DNA of 64,000 nucleotides from Alphaproteobacteria bacterium (GCA_021208265.1 JAJOJU010000038.1:1-64000); one strand, 5' to 3'; shown: positions 21,901 to 31,769, counted from the stretch's first letter. The notes: generated from the letters alone by a model not told the origin. Made by a program: numbers and translations.

Positions 21901-22614
21901 TACCCGGTGCCAGATATCCTGCCCGTCTCTGGTTTGGCCTTCCTTGTAGTAAATCCACTTGCCGTCCTTGGAAAGAGCGTAGTCATAGACAATCTCGCCC
22001 TTCTCATTTTTCAGCGGGACATAAATGGCTTTCTGGGCGCTGGTCTGATTTTTATTTTCAGGCTTAATGCCGGCCTTGCGCTCGGCCTTGGTGGCTGTAT
22101 TGCGGCTGGAGGCATATTCCACCCGGCGTTCGAACATTTCATCTGGGTCTTCCGCATCAGGGAACGGCACGGGAATATATTCATCCGATGCGCAGTCTTT
22201 GTTATGGTCCATGATTTCCTGCGCAAAATAGCGATAGCTGCGGGCCATGACGCGCGTGGCGTTTTTGATATCCTTATATATTTCCGCCGCCGCGATGGAA
22301 GGGTCCATCCCCTTGGAAAACGTATCGGGGTGGCGTTCCGTAATCATTGCAGGAATAAACCCCATAGTCACATGATCCGGAATTTTGACCGAGAGGCGCT
22401 TGCGTTTTACAAGCCGTGATAACAGCGGGTTGACGATACGTACACCGTACGCCGTCAAATCGCCGAAATGTTTGCTAAGGCTGACCGTTTCGGTATCAAG
22501 GATCAAATCAGTGATATAGCCGGATTTGATTTCTTCCCAGAGCGCAGGTGTTTTTTCAGGGATGCGCTCCCAAACCGATCTATCATCTTTCTGCAATATT
22601 TCAATTTTAGCCAT
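18940..22614 (-). CDS. Giant (1224 aa) protein with N-terminal DEDDh exonuclease (ExoI/SbcB-like) similarity
   Basis: LILDTETVSLSKHFGDLTAYGVRIVNP (DxE box), IMNSRADNNWLWNMFHRYLMPKLF (cf. ExoI GYNNVRFDDEVTRNIFYRNF), HVDPEIDVANEYAIYQYAKK (H...D box), FNLQRCPSIQPAETGMKRG (cf. ExoI INKCPVLAQANTLRPEDA). The ~650-aa C-terminal part was not recognised. Confidence 0.6.
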   Translation of the reverse strand: MAKIEILQKDDRSVWERIPEKTPALWEEIKSGYITDLILDTETVSLSKHFGDLTAYGVRIVNPLLSRLVKRKRLSVKIPDHVTMGFIPAMITERHPDTFSKGMDPSIAAAEIYKDIKNATRVMARSYRYFAQEIMDHNKDCASDEYIPVPFPDAEDPDEMFERRVEYASSRNTATKAERKAGIKPENKNQTSAQKAIYVPLKNEKGEIVYDYALSKDGKWIYYKEGQTRDGQDIWHRVPHRKTIMIMNSRADNNWLWNMFHRYLMPKLFITHVKQEGARLLDTLPLTREVVKLGPQDRTRLVPGVRPDGSLSFAKDAIMEANTRLGSERLYIPDGVTMDDGSWHDKRQTHVDPEIDVANEYAIYQYAKKIAPDIVEYKRKLSDSDYIRRSLIEGNESGAPPVISFIRNRYPYCEAHMGVMLNTDRAYGDFKRGIGICLDVLREDPSDPARLLIPDGRNLFDLSEDDLVQLMKRQEKDPLGVFEIFNLQRCPSIQPAETGMKRGANHGVSWDSLQTRRDVIHHMGLQGFRAKISNAFERYVQTFDPVEIVADPKPEERVFQNRISPTRRAPIIRKDWREQKSMTDTVFKRYEDQVTFYLKRNEHLMHLLCRHPNLEGKHPKDEAYEELAEELERVSAALIRQQTTADILDFARDHTAPQKIYLPQKAPFKNNGQAVEFLWKLRQKALAEHWLVAPSPDHYWVIDRQTGREIPQSRLSDIPYDEFGRLFDVKNKKGWDINFERFDTFDVFMAEIFMEAGREAQLMEVHPDWIKRIKARQSFRCHGSPFVDATHQRLPTPERELQIIKAFKRNSRDENMLRLFSSDPDTARGLYNQFVSKIPGRQQLMADMEKYYRARMKKYNWTKENLAWDGYDPVSGMPAENVLYPISLAGFKDKTKTLIVDVPDSAPFSPIRDPRLGEMVYPVIETPELAQILKKGDLSNIANVVFRCRETGMHFLAPRAAFVQASLDKPLEADLLISVNRIFTESGLTAPVANKPVTLVSAEGAVPLAGVEIVKPHFEFPVLKTEQFMSVLAPTLSGYKTAAMDGKPLQAMALLDYHYNKKHGYKIGKGDSIRLRQCDESGKETGWEVSVKLDAKPVTITWAEFKARYEAADGKPLPSEFKQTPFNKAFTDPGITDAFAHQFGFADRIAMYQHFAGQFFGKFKPEESEENRIILLPSFKAEGKAQYMDITQVPRAAVIDNHTLTRQGFRDRWGGFPMGGTEPD

Positions 22615-22631
22615 GATACGCGCTCGCTTTT

Positions 22632-25600
22632 TTACTCAAGTTCAAAAACAGGTACACCCTGCCCCGGTATGGGAACGGAAGCCGCTGATGAACGACGCAC
22701 CCAATCATCGGCACCCACAGGCTTAACATGCGGCTTGGGAATTCTGAAGCTGGGGTTTCCGTTCTTTTCGTTCTCTTTAAAATCAGTTTCAGCGGCATTG
22801 AGGGGGAATAGCTTCTTAACCTCAACACTGCCCTCACACCCCGCCAGAAGTGGCTCCATATGCGTGGCGCAGCCTTGGGGTTCAATGCGCACAACGCTTT
22901 CACGGTGAATAACCCCGCCAAACGGTTTTTGATACGGGCTTTCAAAACGAAGGATATCGATGGCGGACGGTATGCGACCCACCTCACTCACCTTATCCAC
23001 CGCATGGCGGTCAATTTCACAAATCATGTGATCATCGATCGTGCGGCGGCTTTCTTGGGCACAGGACTGCGCGATGATCTCCAGCTTGTCGGAAGCTTCT
23101 GCGTTGCTCAAATGCTGGGCGGAACTCACTTCGGCATTAACAATCTTCATACTGTCCTGCAGATCGAGATGACGCCCATGCCCTCGGTATCCGGCAGGTT
23201 TATTCGGGAAGATCATCATGCCATTATGCACGGGTGATGGTTTGTCTGAAAGCTTGAGCGCCCGCGCCATTTTCTTGATTTCATCCTGAATGGCTTTCGG
23301 AATTTTACTAAAGTTATGGATTTCAAAACCGTCATGGGTGGTATCAAACACAATCAGCCCGGCTTTAACGGCATCAGCAACCAGCTTGCTGCGCGCTTCC
23401 TGATTACCCGGAATGGCCGGTGTGCCGATCACCAGAACGCTGCGTTTCACATCAATCGGGCGGGCCGTGCTGCGGTAAATCGGATTTTGCCCGCGCAACA
23501 GCCCACGGTTTTCAAGGATTTTGCGCAGCTGCGCTTCTTCTTCAATTTCCGTGCCTTGCGTGCCGGTAATAACTTCCATCATGCTGCCCGGATGATCAGC
23601 AAACATCATGGCTGATGTTTTGGCATCGCGCGTGATGATAATGCCGCCCAGATCAAGTTCATGAGGAATGCCAAATTCGGCAGCCCATTCCTGACGTCTT
23701 TTGTAACGCACATAGTTATCGGCATATTCGGACAAGCGGTCATGGATGGTTTGCGTCAGCTTAAGGCGCGCATATTCGGCATCATGCTTATGTTTGCGGC
23801 GGCCCTGATACCAGGCTTGCTCCAGATAGGCCTGATAGCGGGATGCATCCAGCGCGGCATATTCATCGGTATTATTTTCTTTGGCTGCTTTTTTGGTTTT
23901 AGCGGCATATTCACGGCAAAATTCAGCCAGCTTGGATTCTGCAGGGTCCATGCGCTCGCTTGCGGCAAAGAAAGCCTCTTTAGTCATTTTTAGATGCTCT
24001 TCATAGCGCGCCGCATAAGTGGGCCAGATTTCATCCCAACCGATCTTGGGCTCGCCATGCGCAGCCACATGCGCATCGATACGTTCCTGAATAAGAGCGG
24101 CATATTCCTCATCCATGGCGATCTGGTTTTGATGCCCCTTCGCCCAGGGGGTAGAGGATGCTTCCACGCCAAATTTGTTACGCAGCGTTTGCGTTTGTTC
24201 CATATTCGCGCCAAAGGCCGTGATATCGCGCTGCCAGTATGCGGCGCTCCGCAACGTCACGCCCCACATAACATCACTGCCGGAAAGATGCGCTTCCATC
24301 ACGTTATAGCTTTGGGAACGATCTTCCAGATTGGTGAACAGGCCGACAATATCCTTAAAGTTCTTTTCCACTTCCTTTTGGCGCGGGGTATAGCCTTCGT
24401 GCAGGACAGAGGTCGCATCGAATTCCGCAAAGGTCGGGCGCTCAGGGATTTCATCCGGCGATAAATCAGGATGCGCTTTTGCCAGCCATTCACGCCAGCC
24501 TGTCTGGAAAAATGCCGGATCGAATAGTTTGCGCCCGCGGGAATCCGTATCATCTTCCGTACGCATATCGCCCAGAATGGCCATGACGCCCTTGATGCGC
24601 TTCACGCCTTGCTTGTCGGTGTAATACGCCGCCACGTAATAAGGCGTGGTATAGGCGGAGTGACATCCCGCATTCGGGGCATAGATAACGGTCTCGCCGC
24701 TTTTGCCGCCATCCTTGGAATAGTTTTTAAAACCAGGCTGATCCAGCGGCACAAATTTTATACCCGCCAGACGAGACGTGGCTTGTGATCCGTAAGCGCG
24801 GCGGTAATTACTGCGGATAGCTTCACAGACTTCCGGCGTAGCATGAATTTCAACCCCCCTGGGTAAGTTGGCAAAGGGAATACCCCCGGCATGGTCAAGA
24901 TGGCGATGGGTAATGAAAATAGCATCCGTATCATCTGAAATTCTGGGCACGGCACCGGATCGCGGCGAGCCGTTCGGTGAAGGTTCGTACGGGATATCAA
25001 ATGTCAGAGTAACGCCACCTGCGGAAAGCTCCTTACACGCGCCCAGGCCATCGCCGAAGCCATCAATCACAGGCAAAACCCGGTTCCCGAAACGCGAGAT
25101 ATAACGGAATTTAAAATCATCCCCCGAGCCGGGATTTTGAATTTGCAGCGGGGACGATAAAATCAGATGCGTCTGGTCGTACCGGGCCAAAGCTTCCATC
25201 GGTACAGGCGCATCATGCGCGGCAATGCGGGAAGCCATGCCGTTGATCGCCCCCAAAGCGCCTGCCTGACGGTAATGCCCCGCCGTGCTTAAATCATGCC
25301 CGGCCAGATTAAGCTGCGTCAGGACATGCCCGCCGCTGCCGCCGCGTGCTTTTTCGGTAAAGACCTTCATAAGGTCGGGGTAATAAACAGGTTCGTTTTT
25401 CGGGGCATGTGCGGGCAGAAGGCTGGCCTGCACCTTGATGCTGCCGCTATCCCGGCGCATGACGGTCAGAGAATTATCGTATGACTTGCGGGTTACGGTA
25501 TGGCGGGTCAGTACCTCGGCCTTGTTTTTATCAGCCATAGCCAGCTGCGGGGCGAAGCTGTTGGTGCCCAGCCCGACCAAGGCCTCAACCATCATCGGGT

Positions 25601-26117
25601 CCTGCGGCAGGGCCAGAGAGTCAGCCCCTTCCGCTGCGCGTTCCTGAAAATACAGGCTTTGCCTAAAATTAAATCCGCCTTCCGGGCTCATTCCTGCCAG
25701 AGCGGGAATGCTTTTGCCGATAGCTTCTTCCAGACGGCATTCCGCCATAATTTTGGCCGCATCGGGGTATTCAGAACTTTTCAGCGGCGAGATGATACGG
25801 CTGGCAAAATTCAAACAGTCACGTACAGCGTCAGGGTTATTCAAAGGTACATCAACACGATCGATCGAAAGATGGGTAATCTCGCCCTTCGCATTGGCTT
25901 TTAAGGACAAAAGCGAACGTACACCTGTCTGGTTATGAGGCGTACGGTACCAGTACGTGATATTCAGATCCGTAATTTTCTTCTTGGAAGAAATGCTGCC
26001 ATCAACCTTAACCACACCGGCGCCGCGGGTGATTTCGTCCCAACGCCCCTGACAGAACGCAATTTGTTCTGTGCCGGGGGGCAGGCCCAAGTCGTGCATT
26101 GTTATTTGTTCAACCAA
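22632..26117 (-). CDS. Giant (1161 aa) RNase J-like metallo-beta-lactamase/beta-CASP protein
   Basis: IFITHRHLDHAGGIPFANL (HxHxDH), NAGCHSAYTTPYY (motif II-like), VMAILGDMRTED (motif III-like), VITGTQGTEIEEEAQLRKIL (RNase J TGSQGEP-like beta-CASP box), YRGHGRHLDLQDSMKIV and SSAQHLSN (C-terminal beta-CASP His boxes). Confidence 0.75.
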   Translation of the reverse strand: MVEQITMHDLGLPPGTEQIAFCQGRWDEITRGAGVVKVDGSISSKKKITDLNITYWYRTPHNQTGVRSLLSLKANAKGEITHLSIDRVDVPLNNPDAVRDCLNFASRIISPLKSSEYPDAAKIMAECRLEEAIGKSIPALAGMSPEGGFNFRQSLYFQERAAEGADSLALPQDPMMVEALVGLGTNSFAPQLAMADKNKAEVLTRHTVTRKSYDNSLTVMRRDSGSIKVQASLLPAHAPKNEPVYYPDLMKVFTEKARGGSGGHVLTQLNLAGHDLSTAGHYRQAGALGAINGMASRIAAHDAPVPMEALARYDQTHLILSSPLQIQNPGSGDDFKFRYISRFGNRVLPVIDGFGDGLGACKELSAGGVTLTFDIPYEPSPNGSPRSGAVPRISDDTDAIFITHRHLDHAGGIPFANLPRGVEIHATPEVCEAIRSNYRRAYGSQATSRLAGIKFVPLDQPGFKNYSKDGGKSGETVIYAPNAGCHSAYTTPYYVAAYYTDKQGVKRIKGVMAILGDMRTEDDTDSRGRKLFDPAFFQTGWREWLAKAHPDLSPDEIPERPTFAEFDATSVLHEGYTPRQKEVEKNFKDIVGLFTNLEDRSQSYNVMEAHLSGSDVMWGVTLRSAAYWQRDITAFGANMEQTQTLRNKFGVEASSTPWAKGHQNQIAMDEEYAALIQERIDAHVAAHGEPKIGWDEIWPTYAARYEEHLKMTKEAFFAASERMDPAESKLAEFCREYAAKTKKAAKENNTDEYAALDASRYQAYLEQAWYQGRRKHKHDAEYARLKLTQTIHDRLSEYADNYVRYKRRQEWAAEFGIPHELDLGGIIITRDAKTSAMMFADHPGSMMEVITGTQGTEIEEEAQLRKILENRGLLRGQNPIYRSTARPIDVKRSVLVIGTPAIPGNQEARSKLVADAVKAGLIVFDTTHDGFEIHNFSKIPKAIQDEIKKMARALKLSDKPSPVHNGMMIFPNKPAGYRGHGRHLDLQDSMKIVNAEVSSAQHLSNAEASDKLEIIAQSCAQESRRTIDDHMICEIDRHAVDKVSEVGRIPSAIDILRFESPYQKPFGGVIHRESVVRIEPQGCATHMEPLLAGCEGSVEVKKLFPLNAAETDFKENEKNGNPSFRIPKPHVKPVGADDWVRRSSAASVPIPGQGVPVFELE

Positions 26118-26166
26118 GTTTTCTCTCTTTACTCAATTAAGCTTATCTAAAAACCCTTGTCTCAGC

Positions 26167-28736
26167 TTACGGCTCCGGTCGTCCGCCTGCCTGAATAAGG
26201 ATGAATGGCGATGCCTCCTTGCCGGTTTTATAATCCAGCAGGCCTTTTTCTACGTTCCAGGCATCACGGTATTCCTGAGGCAGTCCCTCCAGATCGGCTT
26301 TTGTGAACATATCCACAAAGACGGAGAGAATAAGAGGTTTAATCTCCGCATAGAGCGCCTCCATTTTCTGGCGATCGGGCGAACTGCGGTAATTCATTAA
26401 GCTCTTGTCAATGCGGCCCGGATTAATACCCAGATTTGGACCGTTATGTTTATGCCATGCTGTTTCGGTCATCTGTTCGTGCAACGTAAACAGTTGAGCC
26501 AGCGCCACAGCATGCGTCCGGCAGGCACGCCTGTTTTGGCCGCATCACGCAAAACATCCGCCAGCGGTTTGACGCGGTCGTACAGCCCCAGGGGATTATC
26601 TTTCTCATCAGTAACCAGCAGATTATGACGGTCCATGCGCCCGCGATCGACCAGACCCATCTGGATCAGCGTGGCAAAAACCACTTCTTCGGCCCGTTCG
26701 GATGAATATTGCCAACCTTTGGTCAGCGGCATTTTCAAAGCGCAGAACTGTAATATTTTCTGGCGCAGATCCGCCGCATGTCGGAGCTTTGCGCGCGCCC
26801 GTCACTGATCGCCGTCAGATGCTTCAGCTGATTATAAGCCCGCTGCCCTCCCAGTATATCAAAGCTGTCGATAATCAGGGGCTTTTCGCCGTAACGCTTT
26901 TCGTAAGCCGCCTTATATGTATCCAGAAACTTTTGAAAGGACTCCATTTCCGGCACTATGACTTCCTGTTCGAACTTGTCAGGCTGCTTGGGGTAGCTGG
27001 CCTTCAGGGCGGAACCAAGTTCCTCCAAAGGAAGGGGGGCTTTCTTCATGAACGGATGGCTGCGCGCCTTATCACCTTTTTCAAAATCCTGAAAAACGGC
27101 GATCCATCCGGGGTGATCCGCCGGGGGCGTCATGGTAAGCCCTGCTCCCAGCGCCTGTTGCTGTGCAATTTTTTCAACCGGAGAAAGACGTGAGAAATGG
27201 TCGAGACTTTCCGCAAAAACCTGCGGTTTGTATTTGGGGTCGGTAAAAATACTCTCCCGGTCCATAATCTGTTCCGGCATCGGCGTTGTGGCGTTTAACG
27301 AAAATTCTTTTTTTAGTCTTTATGTTATAAGCCGCACGGTATTCAGGAATGGCATTCAGCTTGGGCGTTTCCAACTGAGGGAATACGCGCTTTTGTCCTT
27401 CCAGCAATATAAAGTTTTCCGGATCACGGGCACGTTCTATCAAAGCCTCGATAAGCGGGTTAGCCGAATCCATCCCCAGATCCTCAACCCGTGTGGGCAC
27501 ATCGAAAGCACGCCCTGCCCCAATGCGTTTACGCGCCTCATGATATGATTTGGGCAGTGGTCCCATATGATTTTCTGCAATATGAGATACGAAATACCCC
27601 TGTAACAGTTGCTCGCCAATCACGCTCCATGCATCCATCCGCGATCTGTTTTCAACGGCCCAAGGCTCGTTCGATGTGTATTCCATACGCAGCTGTGTAG
27701 AAATTTTACTCATATCAATCGGCTGAGATGATGCCGCGTTATAGGCCGGATCACTCAGCCGTTTATGAATTTCAATCTTCCATGCCAGCGCGCGCGCGGC
27801 TTCCGGCGCATAGAATTCATTCTCCAGACAATAGATCAGGTATGCCAGACCATCTTCCAGGCGCTCGCTGCTGGTGGCGAGGCTGCGGTCCATACGCGCA
27901 AACCAGAAATCACTGTTTTCCCGCACTTTGCTGTTCAAATTACCAAGAGAGATAAATAAACCGCGCATATCTTCACGGTAATCGGAATTACGTGAAAATG
28001 CGGTATCACCCGCTATGATCATGCCGCCACAGCTATCGATGGTCGGAATCCAGACCCCTTCCATATGATCTTCTTCCTGCGCCGCGCGCCCGAAAGACGC
28101 CCGCGGGTCGGCACGAGAAATCCTCATCATCCCTTCTTTATCAAGGGGAATCACCAGACCGGTATCGCTAAAAGCATTGATAAGGTTCTGGCGCATGGCA
28201 TGGCTGTATTCAATATTGGGGGAAAGCACATCCCGCTCAAAACGCTCCCCCACCCCGGCGCCGCGATCCAGCTGATACACCGTACGCAGCGCAATCTTGT
28301 GCTTGCCGATCTTGACCGGATGGCGGTGGTCAACATCCACAGCCAGATTATGCGCCATCACACCGCCGCTGATTGATTGATCTTTGTAGAAAGGGCGACG
28401 GCCTGCTTGGAAAGTATCCAGCCAGAATCTACCCCAGATAGCAGAATCCCGCGCTGTCAGGATCGCGGGATTGCTTTTTGAATTTTCGTAGTATTCATAT
28501 TGATAGTCATCAAAATCGGGACGACCAGCCTTATCAGAAAACAGGGTATTCCCTGAATACGAGCTGATTAGACGCGCTCGCCGATCAATATCAGGAAGGG
28601 GGATAGGAGCTTTTTTTTGTTTTGCTATCACTGACACTATATTTCGCTTTCCCAAATTTGCATCTGAACCTCCGTTCGCCGAGCAGCAAAGCCAACCGAC
28701 AAACGCCTGCTTTTCAAACAGAAAACGGCGGTCCAC
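26167..28736 (-). CDS. Uncharacterised ~850-aa protein in about 4 reading-frame pieces (indels near 27290, 26740, 26500); same operon as the two giant nuclease-like proteins
   Basis: Pieces 27174-28736, 26735-27280, 26469-26738 and 26167-26508 are collinear on one strand and overlap end to end in shifted frames, with coding-like composition throughout. Confidence 0.55.
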
Positions 28737-29019
28737 ATGCGCAAAAAGCGCAGTGCAGTATAATGCAGCTACAGGCTCTCCTCCTGCGAGCTGAATTGAC
28801 CCTTTTCGAGCCCTTCCCTGTTATTTTTCCGTTCCGTCTCTCGTCTGAAATCTTACCAAGCAGAGCCTATATAAGATGTTCATAGTTAATTCGGAACTTA
28901 GGAAAAAAAAATGCGATTTGTCACTTATTAAAATTCAGTTTATAAAAATTTTTCCATAGAATCATATAGTTGTGTATTTTTTTAGTAAATATTATGAATA
29001 AAAAACCCAAAGGCCCAAA

Positions 29020-29872
29020 ATGACATCCGCTCTGATCACCCCCTCGTCACTGACTGAAATAATGTCGCCCCCGGCATCTGATTTTAAAATACTGGACGCC
29101 AGTTTTGTTATGCCGGGCACCCCCGTATCAGCACGAGATTCTTTTTGCAAAAACATATCCGGCGCCGCGTTTTCGATTATCGATGAAGTAGGCGGATAAA
29201 AATAACAACCACTGGCCCCACATGCTGCCACCCACAGAGCTTTTTGAGGCAGAAATGGCGCGTTTGGGAATCAAAAACGATACTCAGGTTATTATATACG
29301 GGCAATCCGGCATTGTTATGGGGCCGCACGTGCCTGGTGGACATTTCGTTTCTTTGGTCATGATAACGTATGCATATTGGATGGCGGCTTGCCCGCATGG
29401 GAAGCATCAGGCTTGCCGTTAACGGCTGATCAAACAACGCCTGCCCTGCGTACGTCTTATAAAGCGTACAGACGTACGGAACTTGTGCGAGACCTGACTG
29501 CCGTACAAAAAAGAATATTCCCAGACAATGATTCTGGATGCCCGCCCGGCGGAGCGTTTTTCCGGTCAGGCGGCAGAACCACGCCCCAGCCTGCGTAGCG
29601 GTCATATCCCCGGATCAACCAACTTTCCCTGCATGCAGCTTGTTGATCCTGCAACAGGCACACTAAAACCCAAAACTGAATTGAAGGAAATTTTTGAGGG
29701 CATAGGCTATAAGCCCGGACAAAAAGTGATCACAACATGCGGCAGCGGCGTAACTGCCTGCGTTATTGCCTTGGCGCTTTATGAACTGGGTTATCCCGAT
29801 GTTCCTGTCTATGACGGATCATGGAGCGAATGGGGCATGCCGGAAAGCGGCACGCCCGTAGAAACAGCTTAA
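29020..29872 (+). pseudogene. 3-mercaptopyruvate sulfurtransferase-like tandem rhodanese, disrupted by at least 3 frame shifts
   Basis: LFEAEMARLGIKNDTQVIIYG, LDGGLPAWEASGLPL, MILDARPAERFSGQAAEPRPSLRSGHIPGSTNFP, VITTCGSGVTACVIALALYELGYPDVPVYDGSWSEWG; all rhodanese motifs, spread over alternating frames. Could equally be sequencing error. Confidence 0.8.
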
Positions 29873-31557
29873 ACGGAAGGTCCAGGGCCGTCACTTTTGA
29901 AGGCCTGCAACCATAATTTTTTAGCATATTCTGCGCTCTGCCGGCCGCCGTTACGCCACGCAAAAGCACCCACACCTTTATCCTGCTTGCCAGCTTCTAC
30001 ATCCATGGCCACAGCCATGTCACCCGCCACGTTTAGGCTGGTTTGCATCATATCAAACACACGGTCGACCACCATGATCATGGCAAATACTGCCGCTTGT
30101 TCCTGGGCTGTAAATCCCTGATAACCCAGAACCGGCGCCATAAAGGCGATACTGGACGCCGGAATACCCGGCGCGCCAAACGCCACCATAACGGATGTCG
30201 CCATGATGACAGCCTGATCCATCAGACTGGGGTCGTGCCCTAACATCATCGAAGCGCATAATGCCGTCATCCCCAAGATAAAGCGATGTACCCAGCATAT
30301 TAAAAACTGGCGCCCCAGAGGCACAACGGCATTGCGAACAGTTTCACTGATACCCAGCTTTTCCAAGGCTTTCTTGGTAAAGGGCATAGTGGCTGAGCTG
30401 GATGAAAGGCTAAAAGCCTTGCCTTTAACACCAAAGACCTCTTTCAAGCCCTTAAAACCATGCCCATACGCGATGACAGAGCTTAATAAACCGACCCCGG
30501 CAACGCCCATAGCAAGCAGCACAGTTTGGTAATACCCCATATATTGCTTGAGATCTTCCGCTCCACCTTGCGCCATCGTCATCGAAAGCAGGGAGAAAAT
30601 GGCAATCGGCCCCGTCACATTAATGAAGCCCATAAAAGCCTTATCGAAGTAAGGCGTAAATTTATTGACGGCATCCCCTACAGCAGCCCCGGCAGCACAG
30701 AATTTTTGCGTAAGCCAGTTTTTGGCATTTGTGCTTTTATCTTTAAGCCCCTTATAGGCAAAGGTCAGGCCGATAGAGCCGCCCATGGCAGGCAAAAGGT
30801 AATCTGCCAATGAATATTTCTTCAGCAGCGCCGTCGTTTCAGCAAGCCCGTTATTGAAATCGCCTTGAGCAAATTGCTCATAGGAGGCTTTCAGCAGCTC
30901 CCAGAAGCCGCGTAATTCTTCGGAATTTTGTTCGTAATAAGCACGGCTTAGATCAATCGCACCCAGTTGATCGGACATAAATTCCGTAGCACCGAAACCA
31001 ACGGCAATCCCCGCGGCCATTAACCCGGCGAATCGAGCAAATGTCCCCAGTTCCTGCACAATGTTACGTTCGGAAAAGGATTTAAAAATGTTCATGGAAA
31101 TAAAAGGCACAGCCAGAAGAGGCAGCGCGGCGAAGAATAAACCCGGGGTTTTATTGACAATCTCAACATCCCCAACATCCATACCGTGCAGACCCGCCAG
31201 AGTACCGGCCAACGCCGCCAAAAGAAATTTATTGTGGCGCAGATGATCTGTCAGTGTTTTGACGCGCTCAAGCTGATCTTCACTTACATCATAACGAATG
31301 TTATTTTTGCGGCAGAATTCCTGAAACGCTTCCGCACTTTTTAAAATTTCTTCTGTGGGGGTTTCTTTTGAAAATACCGAGAAGACTGTTCTTAAAAACC
31401 CTTCTTCGGATTTCATATCATTACGAAGCTTTTCTATTTCGGCTCTTGTTTTCTCAAGATTTTCGCCGGAAAGAAAGGCGTCAAGACGCGCGCTGGAGAG
31501 TTTTTTGGTATCAAGCGCCGAGCCTGATTTTAGATCAGAGGAAATAGACACGAACAA
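29869..31557 (-). CDS. Dicarboxylate/amino acid:cation symporter (SDF family) with ~110-aa N-terminal extension
   Basis: FSLSSSSATMPFTKKALEKLGISETVRNAVVPLGRQF...VMVAFGAPGIPASSIAFMAPVLGYQG: SDF-family serine-rich loop and re-entrant region. Confidence 0.78.
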   Translation of the reverse strand: MFVSISSDLKSGSALDTKKLSSARLDAFLSGENLEKTRAEIEKLRNDMKSEEGFLRTVFSVFSKETPTEEILKSAEAFQEFCRKNNIRYDVSEDQLERVKTLTDHLRHNKFLLAALAGTLAGLHGMDVGDVEIVNKTPGLFFAALPLLAVPFISMNIFKSFSERNIVQELGTFARFAGLMAAGIAVGFGATEFMSDQLGAIDLSRAYYEQNSEELRGFWELLKASYEQFAQGDFNNGLAETTALLKKYSLADYLLPAMGGSIGLTFAYKGLKDKSTNAKNWLTQKFCAAGAAVGDAVNKFTPYFDKAFMGFINVTGPIAIFSLLSMTMAQGGAEDLKQYMGYYQTVLLAMGVAGVGLLSSVIAYGHGFKGLKEVFGVKGKAFSLSSSSATMPFTKKALEKLGISETVRNAVVPLGRQFLICWVHRFILGMTALCASMMLGHDPSLMDQAVIMATSVMVAFGAPGIPASSIAFMAPVLGYQGFTAQEQAAVFAMIMVVDRVFDMMQTSLNVAGDMAVAMDVEAGKQDKGVGAFAWRNGGRQSAEYAKKLWLQAFKSDGPGPSV

Positions 31558-31642
31558 CTCCCGTCATAATTAATTACTTTTTATGACGAATAGTGATAAC
31601 GGCCTTACGGAAATACGTCAATAGGGAAGTTAAAAAGGAAAA

Positions 31643-31719
<77 letters not shown>

Positions 31720-31769
31720 ACTAAATAAAAAAACACGGATATGACTAATAATACGGCAGGCGCCGCATA

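Noticed and set aside
18940-28736. Prophage or transposon carrying the giant proteins
   Set aside because: No integrase, transposase, terminal repeats or target-site duplications were seen at the flanks; tRNA-Arg lies ~3 kb away with no visible att-like duplicate.
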